DNA of 64,000 nucleotides, taken from positions 62,001 through 126,000 of the forward strand of contig PXUB01000001.1 in the NCBI GenBank assembly GCA_003009755.1, written 5' to 3'. The notes below the pieces were generated by a model. The model was not told where the DNA came from and did no database searches. It was given only the letters and a program-made list of their open reading frames with translations. Below are positions 25,624-34,264 of the stretch, one piece after another. Positions within the stretch are counted from its first letter, which is position 1. Each line of letters begins with the position of its first letter. Made by a program: the position numbers and the translations under genes. Origin of the DNA: Thermoplasmatales archaeon SW_10_69_26 (lineage in GTDB: Archaea > Thermoplasmatota > SW-10-69-26).

Positions 25624-25785
25624 AGCGCCAGGCGATTCCAGAACCTGTACTTCAGCGTTCCGGCCCCGGCCGGGAGCGGACGTCGCGAACACCTGCCCCG
25701 AGCCCGGCAACTACAAGGTAGGCGAGGTTTTCATCGCCGCCGCGGTCGGCGCAGCGTTCCGCGGACCGCGTGCGGAGGACGACGC

Positions 25786-26163
25786 TTGCCCGACGACACC
25801 GTCACCGAGCCCGAGGAGCCCATCGTCGACGAGGACAAGGTCCAGGACCTGCGTTCCCTGCTCGGCGACGGCCCCGAAGGTGTCGACGGTCTGATCGACA
25901 CGTTCGTCGACCGCATCCCCGAGGTCATCGAGGACCTCGAACAGGCCGCCAGCAACGGCGACCTCGAGGAGGTCGGCAACCTCGCCCACAAGGTGAAGGG
26001 CGAATCCGCCACGCTGGGCGCCAAGCGGCTCTCGGAGCTGGCCAAGCGCATCGAGGGGCAGGCCCGCAACGACGAGCTGGCGGACCCCGAAGCGGCGGTC
26101 CAACTGCTGATCGACGCCTACGCGGAGACCGAGGACGCCTACGCGGCGCGGCGCAAGGATTAG
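25786..26163 (+). CDS. Histidine phosphotransfer (HPt) domain protein
   Basis: 125 residues, a stand-alone four-helix HPt module. The phospho-accepting histidine is H68 in LAHKVKGESATLGA, with the usual K and G residues after it. HPt proteins relay phosphate between histidine kinases and response regulators. The gene converges tail to tail with a receiver-domain gene whose stop is adjacent; no kinase is encoded nearby, so the source of phosphate must be elsewhere. The TTG start at 25786 is the only start giving the complete domain. Confidence 0.85.
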   Translation: MPDDTVTEPEEPIVDEDKVQDLRSLLGDGPEGVDGLIDTFVDRIPEVIEDLEQAASNGDLEEVGNLAHKVKGESATLGAKRLSELAKRIEGQARNDELADPEAAVQLLIDAYAETEDAYAARRKD

Positions 26164-26562
26164 CTACTTGATCCGGCCCGAGCTGCCCTCCTCTCGCCGG
26201 AGCAAGCGGATCAGCTCCTCGACGTCCGAGGAGTGGATCGGCTTCTGCAGGAAGTCGAAAGCCCCCTTCATGATCATCTCGCGCACACGGGGATCGTCCT
26301 CCATCAGGCCCGTGATGACGACGACGCGCGTGTCGGGGTCCTCGTTGAACATGACCTGAGCCGTCTGATCGCCGTCCACGTCGGGCAGCATGATATCCAG
26401 CAGGACGATGTCGGGTTTCTCCGCTCGGAAGACCTCGAGCGCCTCCTCCGAGCTCTCCGCCGTCAGGATCCGCTCATCCCGGTCCGTGAACCGCCGAAGC
26501 ATCTTCTCCAACGTCTGGCGGATGACGGACGAGTTGTCGACGATCAGGTACGTGCGGCTCAT
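26164..26562 (-). CDS. Stand-alone response regulator (CheY-like receiver)
   Basis: 132 residues, a single receiver domain without output domain. The phospho-acceptor is D56 (IVLLDIMLPD), the switch threonine T84 (VVITGL) and the conserved lysine K107 (FLQKPIHSSD). The acidic pair of the first loop is D9-N10 rather than D-D, a mild deviation in the magnesium site. A TATA-like CTTATACG lies about 45 bp upstream. It lies immediately beside the HPt gene in the opposite direction, so the two may be partners. Confidence 0.88.
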   Translation of the reverse strand: MSRTYLIVDNSSVIRQTLEKMLRRFTDRDERILTAESSEEALEVFRAEKPDIVLLDIMLPDVDGDQTAQVMFNEDPDTRVVVITGLMEDDPRVREMIMKGAFDFLQKPIHSSDVEELIRLLRREEGSSGRIK

Positions 26563-26652
26563 CGTTGGCGCTCGCGAGCGGTCCCCCCAGACCCATCTCG
26601 GTCCTCAACGTATAAGTTCCTGGCGTTTCCCCCTGCCGCGAAGGTCAGCCTC

Positions 26653-28110
26653 TCAGAACAGCGTCTCCTGCTTGCGGTGCTCCTCGCCGGGGATATCGAC
26701 CGGATACCGACCGGTGAGGCATCCGGTGCAAAGGCTGCCCTCGGGCTTCCCGATCGCTCGCTTGAGACCCGGGATCGAGACGTAGGCGAGGGAGTCGGCA
26801 CCGATCGTGTCGCGGATCTCCTCGACGGACTTGTCGGCCGCGATGAGCTCCTCGCGCGTCTTCATGTCGATGCCGAGGTAACAGGGCGCCTGGATCGGCG
26901 GGCACCCGATACGGACGTGGACCTCCTCGGCGCCGGCCTCGCGCAGCATGTCGGTGAGCTGGCCCATCGTCGTGCCGCGCACGATCGAGTCGTCGACGAG
27001 CACGACCCGGTTGCCCTCGACGACGCTCTGGACCGGGTTGAGCTTGATGTTGACGCCGCTGGCGCGCTCCTCCTGGCTGGGCATGATGAACGTGCGGTGC
27101 ACGTAGCGGTTCTTCATCAGGCCCTCCGCCATCGGGAGATCGAGCTGCCGGGCGAACCCGAGCGCGTGCGATCGACCGCTGTCCGGCACGGGCACGACGA
27201 TGTCGGCGTCCACCGGGCTCTCGTTGGCCAGCTGCTCGCCGATGCCGACGCGCACGTCGTAGACCTCGCGGTCGTCGATGCGGCTGTCGGCGCGCGAGAA
27301 GTACACGTACTCGAACTGGCAGTGCGCCAGGTCGGCGCTTTGCGCGTTCGTCATGTGGCCCTCGTAGCCGCCGGGCGTGATCTCGACGATCTCCCCCGGC
27401 TTCACGTCGCGGATCGGCTCGCCGCCCAGGGCCTCGATGGCGACGGTCTCGCTGGCGACGGCGTAGCCGCCGACCTCGCTCTCGGAGCCGTTCTGACCGC
27501 CGTAGGCGGCCGGCAGCTTGCCAAGCGCCAACGGCTTGATGCCGCGCGGGTCACGGACCGCGAGGATCCGTTCGCCGACGACGAGCACGAGGCTGTAGGC
27601 GCCCACGATCTGCCGCATGACGCGACGCATCGCGCGCACCGGGGACTTCGCGTCGGAGAGCTCGTTGGCGAACAGGCGGACGATGACCTCGCTGTCGTTG
27701 TCCGTGATGAACGCCCAGCCGCTCTCCTGGAGATCCTCGCGGATCCCGTCGGCGTTCACGATCTCGCCGTTGTGGCCGAGCGCGATCGAGCCCTCGGCGC
27801 TGGAGACGCACACCGGGTGCGCGTTCTCGAGCCGCGAGGTGCCGGCCGTCGAGTAGCGGGTGTGGCCGAGCCCGACGCGGCCCGTCAGCTGCTCGAGCTC
27901 CTTGGCCTGGAAGATGTTCTCGACGAGGCCCATGCCTTTGATCGTCTGCAGACCGTCGTCGAAGGTCGCGATCCCGGCCGACTCCTGTCCACGGTGCTGG
28001 ATCGCGCGCATCGCCTGGTAGAGGGCGGGCGCAACGTCCCGCTCCGCGGCGATGCCAGCGACCCCGCACTTGTCCTGCGCGAGCCCGGAGCGGTCCGGGA
28101 GACCATCCAT
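26653..28110 (-). CDS. purF: Amidophosphoribosyltransferase
   Basis: 485 residues, first committed step of purine synthesis (PRPP and glutamine to phosphoribosylamine). The glutaminase nucleophile is C15 (DKCGVAGI), behind a 14-residue propeptide that is normally removed. RHPR-type substrate residues lie in GHTRYSTAG and NGEIVN; the PRPP-binding loop is VVLVDDSIVRGTTMGQL near residue 370. The C terminus has Cys in GCPPIQAPC and SLCTGCLTG, which in the B. subtilis-type enzyme ligate a 4Fe-4S cluster. Monocistronic; the 121 bp upstream separate it from the ACT gene on the same strand. Confidence 0.95.
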   Translation of the reverse strand: MDGLPDRSGLAQDKCGVAGIAAERDVAPALYQAMRAIQHRGQESAGIATFDDGLQTIKGMGLVENIFQAKELEQLTGRVGLGHTRYSTAGTSRLENAHPVCVSSAEGSIALGHNGEIVNADGIREDLQESGWAFITDNDSEVIVRLFANELSDAKSPVRAMRRVMRQIVGAYSLVLVVGERILAVRDPRGIKPLALGKLPAAYGGQNGSESEVGGYAVASETVAIEALGGEPIRDVKPGEIVEITPGGYEGHMTNAQSADLAHCQFEYVYFSRADSRIDDREVYDVRVGIGEQLANESPVDADIVVPVPDSGRSHALGFARQLDLPMAEGLMKNRYVHRTFIMPSQEERASGVNIKLNPVQSVVEGNRVVLVDDSIVRGTTMGQLTDMLREAGAEEVHVRIGCPPIQAPCYLGIDMKTREELIAADKSVEEIRDTIGADSLAYVSIPGLKRAIGKPEGSLCTGCLTGRYPVDIPGEEHRKQETLF

Positions 28111-28231
28111 GACGGGCGAGTCATGGGTCGCTGCGGTACTTCAACGTTTGCTTCCGCACCGTCGAGCACCGGACAGGGGATCTCCAGCCGGCGCCCTGGG
28201 ACCGGTCGGCGAACCCCCTCGCGATCGAGCC

Positions 28232-28621
28232 TCACACGGTGGATTGGTCGAGGACCCGGCGGGCCTCGGCGTTGTCGTCGGTGATCAACACGAAGTTGCC
28301 TTGCTTCCCGTACGTCGTGCCGAAGCAGCTCTCGATGTTGATGCCCGCCTTCGCCAAGCGTCGACAGACGTCGGCGAAAGCGTGTCGGTCGTTCGACAGC
28401 GTCATCACGTGCACGTCCTCGCGCGTGCCCGCGAAGCCGGCCTCCTCGAGCACCTCGAGGCATCGGTCGCCGTCGCTGACGAGGAACTGCGCCTCGCCCT
28501 CGCGGCCTTTGGGGACCACGTTGACGCCCTCCACCTGCACCCCGCGCTCGGCCAAGATGCCCGTCAGCTTGGCCATCGCCCCCGGCTCGTCGGGGATCAC
28601 GGATCGGATCACGTCCGCCAT
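28232..28621 (-). CDS. Tandem ACT-domain protein
   Basis: 129 residues with two ACT repeats: VIRSVIPDEPGAMAKLTGILAERGVQ at the N terminus and a second one around HAFADVCRRLAKAGINIES. Such stand-alone ACT proteins bind amino acids and regulate metabolic enzymes. The ATG at 28621 is preferred over one ten codons upstream because CTTATG (minus strand, near 28650) is a TATA-like box about 29 bp away. Between purF and the PLP enzyme, same strand, separate transcripts likely. Confidence 0.75.
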   Translation of the reverse strand: MADVIRSVIPDEPGAMAKLTGILAERGVQVEGVNVVPKGREGEAQFLVSDGDRCLEVLEEAGFAGTREDVHVMTLSNDRHAFADVCRRLAKAGINIESCFGTTYGKQGNFVLITDDNAEARRVLDQSTV

Positions 28622-28697
28622 CGGGTTGCTCAGATGTTCGGCCGACCGCATAAGGACTAGGGAAGGGCCGGGGATCGCTGCCGCCTGACCGACCCCC

Positions 28698-28800
28698 CGG
28701 TCGGCCGTCCGATCGAAGACGTCGTCGTGCTACATCGACTCCAACGCTCGGTCGAGGTCCGTCGTGAGATCGACTGGAACCCCCACCCCGAGCATCGGCT
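28698..28800 (-). pseudogene. Duplicated 3' end of the neighbouring PLP-enzyme gene
   Basis: The 77 bp at 28698-28774 repeat 28923-28999, the end of the cystathionine gamma-synthase/lyase-like gene plus 32 bp beyond its stop, with about five mismatches. Read on the minus strand the fragment encodes VDLTTDLDRALESM and a stop, matching the authentic VDLETDLDQALESM. Upstream of it the frame has no further homology. It is a gene-end relic left by a local duplication or by insertion at the gene end. Confidence 0.75.
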
Positions 28801-28954
28801 CCCCACGGTGGGCCCCGCAGCAACGATGCTCGGGATCCGGCCGAAGCAGAGCTTAGGCCTCCCGCTGGCGTCGGCCCTGCGGGCAGCGACGCCAGCGACA
28901 CGGACGGCCTCGACGGTGGGCACGGTCGGCCGTCCTATCGAAGACGTCGTCGTG

Positions 28955-30130
28955 CTACATCGACTCCAACGCTTGGTCGAGGTCCGTCTCGAGATCGACG
29001 ACGTCTTCGATCCCGACGCTCAACCGGATCAAGCCGTCGGCGATGCCGGCCTCGCGGCGTTCCTCGTCGGAGAGCGGCGCGTGCGTCATGCTGGCCGGGT
29101 GCTGGATGAGGGTCTCGACGCCGCCCAGGGACACGCCCAGGGTGGCGACCTCGGTCGATTCGAGGGCGCGGCGGCCGGCCTCGACGCCGCCGTCGACCTC
29201 GAAGGACACGATCGCGCCGAAGCCGTCCATCTGGCGGGCGGCCACGTCGTGGCCGGGGTGGGTCTCGAGGCTGGGGTGGTAGACCTCGGTGACGAGCGGA
29301 TGGTCGTCGAGGAAGGCGGCCAGCTGGCGTGCGGTCTCGTTCTGGCGTTGCACGCGCAGCTCGAGGGTCTTCATGCCGCGGTGGGCGAGGAAGGCGTCGT
29401 TGGGCGCCAGCGATGGGCCCAGCATCTTGTACGTCGTCCACATCGACTCGATCGTGTCCCGATCGGCGACGATGGCGCCGGCGGTCACGTCGCTGTGGCC
29501 GGCGAGGAACTTCGTGCCGGAGTGGAGGACGACGTCGGCGCCCAGCTCGAGCGGGCGCTGGTTGACGGGGCTGGCGAACGTGTTGTCGACGAACACCGGC
29601 ACGTCCCTCTCGTGCGCGATGTCGCTGATCGCCTCGACGTCGGCGACCTGCAGCAAGGGGTTGGAGGGGGTCTCGAGGTAGACGAGGGAGGTGTCCTCGG
29701 TGATCTCGTCGGCGAACCGGTCGACGTCGGTGCCGGGCAGGAACGTCGTCTCGACCCCGTAGTCCGGCAGCAGGCGGGCCATCATCTCTTGCGTGGCGCT
29801 GTAGAGGCTGTTCTGCGCCACGATGCGCTCGCCCTCGCGCGCCTGGTCGATCAAGGCGGTCGCGATGGCGCCCATGCCGGAGCTGGCGGCCAGCGCGGCT
29901 TCGCCGCTCTCGACGTCGGCCAGGGCCTCCTCGAAGCGGGCCACGGTCGGGTTACCCCATCGCGCGTAGAACTCCTCGGGGCGCTTGGCTTGGGCGAACG
30001 CGGCGCCCTGTTCGGCGCTCTCGAGGCTCCAGGTGGCCGATTGCTCGATCGAGAGGCCAAGCCCGTCGTGATCTTCCTCGGAGGCGGTGGCTTCGAGGAA
30101 CGCGGTGGCGCGTTGCCGGTCCCCGCTCAC
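28955..30130 (-). CDS. Cystathionine gamma-synthase/lyase family PLP enzyme
   Basis: 391 residues of the Cys/Met metabolism PLP family. PLP-binding landmarks: the Y-x-R region YARWGNPT near residue 60, SSGMGAIAT, VYLETPSNPLLQV, VDNTFASP, and the Schiff-base lysine in LHSGTKFLAGHSDV near residue 205. The family includes cystathionine gamma-synthase, beta/gamma-lyase and methionine gamma-lyase; sequence alone does not decide between them. Its GTG overlaps the stop of the preceding disordered-protein gene (GTGA), so they are translationally coupled. Its 3' end is duplicated downstream. Confidence 0.85.
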   Translation of the reverse strand: MSGDRQRATAFLEATASEEDHDGLGLSIEQSATWSLESAEQGAAFAQAKRPEEFYARWGNPTVARFEEALADVESGEAALAASSGMGAIATALIDQAREGERIVAQNSLYSATQEMMARLLPDYGVETTFLPGTDVDRFADEITEDTSLVYLETPSNPLLQVADVEAISDIAHERDVPVFVDNTFASPVNQRPLELGADVVLHSGTKFLAGHSDVTAGAIVADRDTIESMWTTYKMLGPSLAPNDAFLAHRGMKTLELRVQRQNETARQLAAFLDDHPLVTEVYHPSLETHPGHDVAARQMDGFGAIVSFEVDGGVEAGRRALESTEVATLGVSLGGVETLIQHPASMTHAPLSDEERREAGIADGLIRLSVGIEDVVDLETDLDQALESM

Positions 30131-30894
30131 GGGCGATCCCTCCGGGGGCCGGTCTCGTGGCGGTCGAGCACGGCGTCCACCTGCTCGTGCAGGATCTCCG
30201 GGTCGGGCACGTCGACGTCGTCGAAGCCGGCCGAGCGCTCGGGTTGGCCATCCAGGTCCGGATGGCCGGGCACGAGGTCCCCGCCGGTCGGCGGCGCCGG
30301 GCCGGGCGCCCTCACGGTGGGGCGCACGCGGTGGCGAGGGTCGTCGTCGGTCTCCGTCGAGGGCGCAGGGCGAGCGGGCACGCGGCGACCCGCGTCGGTC
30401 CCTCGCGGCGGGCGGTCCCTGGTCTCGGCGGGTCGGCCGGTCTCGGCGGACACGGGCGCCGGCTGCGGCGCGGGCTCGGCCGGCTCGTCCGCGTCGATCG
30501 CCGGCTCGAGCTCGTCGGTCGCCACCTCGTCGGCCCCCTCGGTCTCGTCGAGGCTCTCCGGTTGGGGGTTCTCGGTCTCGTCGGCATCGTCGTCGCCGAG
30601 CCCGATGCGGCGCCGGAGCCGAGCCAGCAAGCCATCGTCGGCCTCGTCGACCTCCTCGGCGTTCTCGGCCGTGGCGGGGCTCTCGTCGGCGTCGGGGGCT
30701 TGCCCGGGGTCGAAGCGGTCGACGAGCTCGTCCACCACGCTTCCGCCGGACGAGCCGGTCGCCGATCCCGAGCGGCCCCGGGTGGGGACCATCGGGGTCG
30801 GCGGCGGAGCCGTCCGTGGGCCGGCGTCTGGTGTGCTCGTCGGCTGAGCCTGGCTGTCGTCGACCGTCGGCCGCGAGGCCGCATCCTCGACCAT
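30127..30894 (-). CDS. Acidic, low-complexity hypothetical protein
   Basis: 255 residues, mostly disordered: Pro/Thr/Ala and Asp/Glu-rich tracts with one predicted helix around VVDELVDRF and another at LLARLRRRIGL, and a C-terminal helix ILHEQVDAVLDRHE. No domain is recognised. GC3 and frame continuity support coding, and the 4-bp overlap with the PLP-enzyme gene suggests they are made together. It could be an adaptor, but nothing shows this. Confidence 0.55.
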   Translation of the reverse strand: MVEDAASRPTVDDSQAQPTSTPDAGPRTAPPPTPMVPTRGRSGSATGSSGGSVVDELVDRFDPGQAPDADESPATAENAEEVDEADDGLLARLRRRIGLGDDDADETENPQPESLDETEGADEVATDELEPAIDADEPAEPAPQPAPVSAETGRPAETRDRPPRGTDAGRRVPARPAPSTETDDDPRHRVRPTVRAPGPAPPTGGDLVPGHPDLDGQPERSAGFDDVDVPDPEILHEQVDAVLDRHETGPRRDRP

Positions 30895-30943
30895 CGGCCG
30901 GCCAACCGCGTCCCGCCAGGTAAAGGCTTCCGGGCGCGGCAGG

Positions 30944-31756
30944 TCAGCCGTCGGTCAACAGCTTGCGGGCCTCGCGCCAGTCGCCCTTGCGCGGCTCGGT
31001 GCGGTCCTGGTCGGCGTAGAAGGCCTCGACGAGGACGCGATCGACGTCGGCCTCGCGCGTGGCTTCCAGGATCGCGTCGAGGTCGGCCTCGCCGGCGCCC
31101 GGCATCAGGTGATCGCGGATGCCGGCCTCGGTCTCGACGAGGTCCATGACGTGGGTGAGCTGCCAGGGATCGCCCAGCGCGTGGCCCCAGGTGTCCAGGT
31201 CCCAGCGGTTGCCGTCGCGGTGGGCCTGGATGGCCGCGTGGCCGGGGTCCAGGCAGAAGCCGACCTCGGTGAGCGGGTCGAGGAACGCGGCGACCTCTTG
31301 GGGGGTGCCCATCGGGGAGCCGGTGTTCTCGACGATGACGTCGACCTCGTCGCCGGCGCTGCGCGCCAGCGCTTGCAAGCTGGCGTGGGCGGTCTGCAGG
31401 CCCTCCTCGAGCACCTCGCGGCGCGGGTAGCCGCGGAAGTCGGGGGCCTCGACGTGGAACACGATGTAGCTGGCCTCGGCGGTGCGGGCGATCGCCAGGC
31501 AATCCTGGGCGATCTCGCGAGCGGCCCGCGCCAGCGGCTCGCGGGGATGAGCCAAGGCCTGGGTCCGCCAGGGGGCGTGGATGCCCAGCCCGACACCCAG
31601 CTCGTCGCAGGTGTCGGCCAGGTCCGTCGGGTCGAGCCCGTCCGGCCAGGGTGCATCGAGGGAGAGTTCGACGAAGTCGTAGCCCGTCTCGGCCGCCAGC
31701 TCGAGCCCCTGGCGGGGCTGGCCGGCACCGATCCACCACGGCAAACCGAGCTGCAC
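30944..31756 (-). CDS. Sugar phosphate isomerase/epimerase-like TIM-barrel protein
   Basis: 270 residues of the xylose-isomerase-like/AP-endonuclease-2 superfamily. Visible: LAAETGYDFVELSLDAPW near the N terminus, LGIHAPWRTQAL, YIVFHVEAPD, a metal-ligand E in VDVIVENTGSPMG, DPGHAAIQA with Asp and His, and the final E in VLVEAFYAD. These supply the typical metal-binding Glu/Asp/His set at the barrel mouth. The specific substrate is unknown. GTG start. Same strand as, and 49 bp before, the disordered-protein gene. Confidence 0.75.
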   Translation of the reverse strand: MQLGLPWWIGAGQPRQGLELAAETGYDFVELSLDAPWPDGLDPTDLADTCDELGVGLGIHAPWRTQALAHPREPLARAAREIAQDCLAIARTAEASYIVFHVEAPDFRGYPRREVLEEGLQTAHASLQALARSAGDEVDVIVENTGSPMGTPQEVAAFLDPLTEVGFCLDPGHAAIQAHRDGNRWDLDTWGHALGDPWQLTHVMDLVETEAGIRDHLMPGAGEADLDAILEATREADVDRVLVEAFYADQDRTEPRKGDWREARKLLTDG

Positions 31757-31902
31757 ACCTCACGAACGCGGACGTGCGTGAAAAGCCAACGGGTGGGGAG
31801 GGGGGCCATAGGGAAGCTCAGCGCTTCGCCCGTCAATCATCCACAACGCGGATGTGAATCTTCTCGAAGGGACGCTTTTACCTCTGTATGTTCTAGATTC
31901 GA

Positions 31903-32097
31903 ATGGGAAAACGAACGGTGGATCGGAGAGTTACTTTCGGGACCCTACTGGGTTTGGCGCTGATCGTGGCCGCTCTTCCCGCCGGCCTGGCAGACGCACT
32001 GACGTGCTCGACCAGCATGCCAGGATGCGAAATGGATCTCCTTCCATCCACAGGCACCGTAGAATCGGAGGTTCGCGTAGACCGGTATCGGGATTGA
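31903..32097 (+). CDS. Small secreted hypothetical protein, possibly truncated
   Basis: 64 residues: basic N terminus, a clear hydrophobic signal (TFGTLLGLALIVAALPAGLADA) and a short mature part with two cysteines (LTCSTSMPGCEMD). It follows a T-rich, promoter-like stretch (TTTTACCTCTGTATGTTC around 31876-31893). It may be a miniprotein or the surviving 5' end of a longer gene. Confidence 0.45.
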   Translation: MGKRTVDRRVTFGTLLGLALIVAALPAGLADALTCSTSMPGCEMDLLPSTGTVESEVRVDRYRD

Positions 32098-32180
32098 CCG
32101 GCGAAACAGACTGACGTAAGAGGGGGCGGGCCCCCCACTTAGACCCTCCAAAGATAGCCCACATCACTGGAAGACGGATC

Positions 32181-33443
32181 ATGTCATCGCCGCGAACTGT
32201 CGTGTTCCTGGCCGTATTCAGCCTCACCCTGGGTTCGATCATCCCCACCGCGATCGCGGTGAACCCGACGGACGACGATGCCGGATCTGGAGGCGATGCA
32301 GGCGATCGACCTGAGGCCGCGACCCGCATCCAGCCTGGCGTCTACGAGGGGGAGACGAGCCCACCGATGGACGAGTACGATTGGTACGAGTTCCACGCCG
32401 AACGAGGGGAGGGGCTGACGATCCAAGCCTCGAACTTGGCGAGCAGTCAACGATTGTCTCTCTACGATCCCAGCGGAACTGAGAGGGTTGAGCTCTCCAG
32501 GTTCGACAGCACCCGGACGATCACCGTCCACGAGGCGGGCGTCTGGCAGGTCGAGATCCGTCAGAGCCGGTACAGCCTCAGCCCTCCGAGCGAGTACGCG
32601 TTCTCGGTCCGCTTGGAACCGCAGGAGGCCTTCGCGGTCGGGGAGGAGCTTCCCGGCGGTAGCGTCGTGGAAGCCTCGGTGGATCGACCGGCCTCGATGA
32701 ACCTGCAGGCGTTCGCGTGCGCTCGGCAAGGCCCAGGCGTCGGCCCCGAGAGCGCCGGCTACCAGTTCTCCGTGAACGCCACTGTCGACGGACAAACAGG
32801 CACCCTCATGCTCATCGGGTTCATCGGTTCGTCTGGCACAGACGAGGCGGTGTTCGTGGACGGTCCCCTCGCAGGGAGCATAGAGCTCCCTCTCGAGGTT
32901 GATCTGGACCGCTTCGGCCACTGCATCGGGGTCATATTCAGCGGGGATGTGGATCGCGCTCTCGTGCGGGGAGGGGTCTTCGCTCTCCACGCCGACACCG
33001 ACTCGATCCTCTCCTTCGGCACCAACCGGACCGCCGAAACCCGGTCGTTCGCGACCGACGAGGTCGTCCGCTGGGACGGAGCCTCCAACAGCACCCGGGT
33101 CCGCGGCCCTGGCGTGAACGTAGCCGACGACCGTTCCACCGAGCGAGCTCTCCCGGAGGGCTTCTTCGGTCGCTTCTCCACCTACGGCTCGGGGGGTTGG
33201 GTCGAGACACCCGACGGTTCACGGATCCAGATCGATGAAGGGGAAGGCGGGATCGCGTTGGCTTCGCAGCCGTCGGGGGAATGGCGGTTCCACGTCGATC
33301 GGTCCGTCTCGGTCGTTGCTGCCGACCGCTCCTACCTGATCGGTGCCCGATTGCCAGCACTGGGTCTTGCCGAGCCTGTCACCGTCCTCACCGAGCCAGA
33401 CCCCTGCCCCAGCGCCGAATGCCGGTTGACGATAGGGATCTGA
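32181..33443 (+). CDS. Secreted protein with a PPC-like beta-sandwich domain
   Basis: 420 residues. A signal peptide (VVFLAVFSLTLGSIIPTAIA) is followed by an acidic linker and, from about residue 50, a domain with PGVYEGETSPPMDEYDWYEFHAERGEGLTIQ-type spacing, SLYDPSGTE and WQVEIRQS; this is the pattern of bacterial pre-peptidase C-terminal (PPC) domains. The remaining 270 residues are beta-rich and unassigned. No C-terminal anchor is visible. It is lower in GC than its neighbours and probably has an extracellular role. Confidence 0.6.
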   Translation: MSSPRTVVFLAVFSLTLGSIIPTAIAVNPTDDDAGSGGDAGDRPEAATRIQPGVYEGETSPPMDEYDWYEFHAERGEGLTIQASNLASSQRLSLYDPSGTERVELSRFDSTRTITVHEAGVWQVEIRQSRYSLSPPSEYAFSVRLEPQEAFAVGEELPGGSVVEASVDRPASMNLQAFACARQGPGVGPESAGYQFSVNATVDGQTGTLMLIGFIGSSGTDEAVFVDGPLAGSIELPLEVDLDRFGHCIGVIFSGDVDRALVRGGVFALHADTDSILSFGTNRTAETRSFATDEVVRWDGASNSTRVRGPGVNVADDRSTERALPEGFFGRFSTYGSGGWVETPDGSRIQIDEGEGGIALASQPSGEWRFHVDRSVSVVAADRSYLIGARLPALGLAEPVTVLTEPDPCPSAECRLTIGI

Positions 33444-33473
33444 GTCGGGCTCGTTCGCCGGGCAGTCGGCCCG

Positions 33474-34184
33474 CTATTCCTCGTCGACCTCGACGGGGAC
33501 GCCTTGCACCTTGGCGCCGGCGGGCACGTGGCCGTCTTTCGGGACGACGCTGCCGGCCCCGACGACGGCGCCCTCGCCGATGTGGGCGCCGGGGAACACG
33601 ATGGCGCCCTCGCCGATCGCAGCGCCGTCCTCGATCACGACCTCGTCGATGTAGAGGTCGTTGCCTTGACCGGCGTGGGCCATGACGACGGCGCTGCCGC
33701 CGATCACGACGCCGTCACCGATGGTGAGCAGATTGAGGTCGTACACCTGGGGCGTGTTGATGACGACGCCCTTGCCGACCTCGGCCCCCATCGCTCGATA
33801 GAACAGGATGTTGAACCGCGTGGTGCGGGTGAAGGGCAAGAACAGGTAGCGGGCGATCATCACGAGCAGGTTGTAGATGAAGAACTTCGTGACGGCCCAC
33901 GAGCGCAGGTCCCTCTCGCCCTCGGGGACCGAGATCCGGAAGACGTTGCGGACGAGCGCGATCGTCGTCAACAGGACAAGGCCCCACGCGATGAAGGTGA
34001 GGAAGCCGAGACCGCCGACGGCCGCGCCTCGGGCGATCGGGTGCAGACCGGTGACCCAGCCCCACCACCAGCTGGCCAGCGGCCACACGACGGCGGTGGC
34101 TGCCCCGATGACGAGCGCCGAGATGCCGTAGCCGAGCATCGCCGGCGTGTTGTACATGACGACCTTGTTCAGGCGCCGCAGCAA
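33474..34184 (-). CDS. Membrane-associated hexapeptide-repeat acyltransferase
   Basis: 236 residues. Two long hydrophobic helices in the first 85 residues (AMLGYGISALVIGAATAVV and VGGLGFLTFIAWGLVLLTTIAL) precede a left-handed parallel beta-helix built of hexapeptide repeats from about residue 145: INTPQVYDLNLLTIGDG, VVIGGSAVVMAHAG, then VIEDGAAIGEGAIVFPGAHIG and EGAVVGAGSVV. The catalytic His is probably in VMAHAGQG. Enzymes of this fold transfer acetyl or other acyl groups to sugars or lipids. Start TTG; an internal ATG at residue 10 is possible. Confidence 0.75.
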   Translation of the reverse strand: MLRRLNKVVMYNTPAMLGYGISALVIGAATAVVWPLASWWWGWVTGLHPIARGAAVGGLGFLTFIAWGLVLLTTIALVRNVFRISVPEGERDLRSWAVTKFFIYNLLVMIARYLFLPFTRTTRFNILFYRAMGAEVGKGVVINTPQVYDLNLLTIGDGVVIGGSAVVMAHAGQGNDLYIDEVVIEDGAAIGEGAIVFPGAHIGEGAVVGAGSVVPKDGHVPAGAKVQGVPVEVDEE

Positions 34185-34264
34185 CGCGCCGGCCAGCCTG
34201 GCTTGCCCGGAAAAGGTTAGCCCGTCCCCGTCAGCGTTTTCCGGTCGAGCCCGGTGCAGGGCCC

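Noticed and set aside
26233-28284. 683-codon plus-strand frame across purF
   Set aside because: Shadow of purF on the minus strand; purF is unmistakable.
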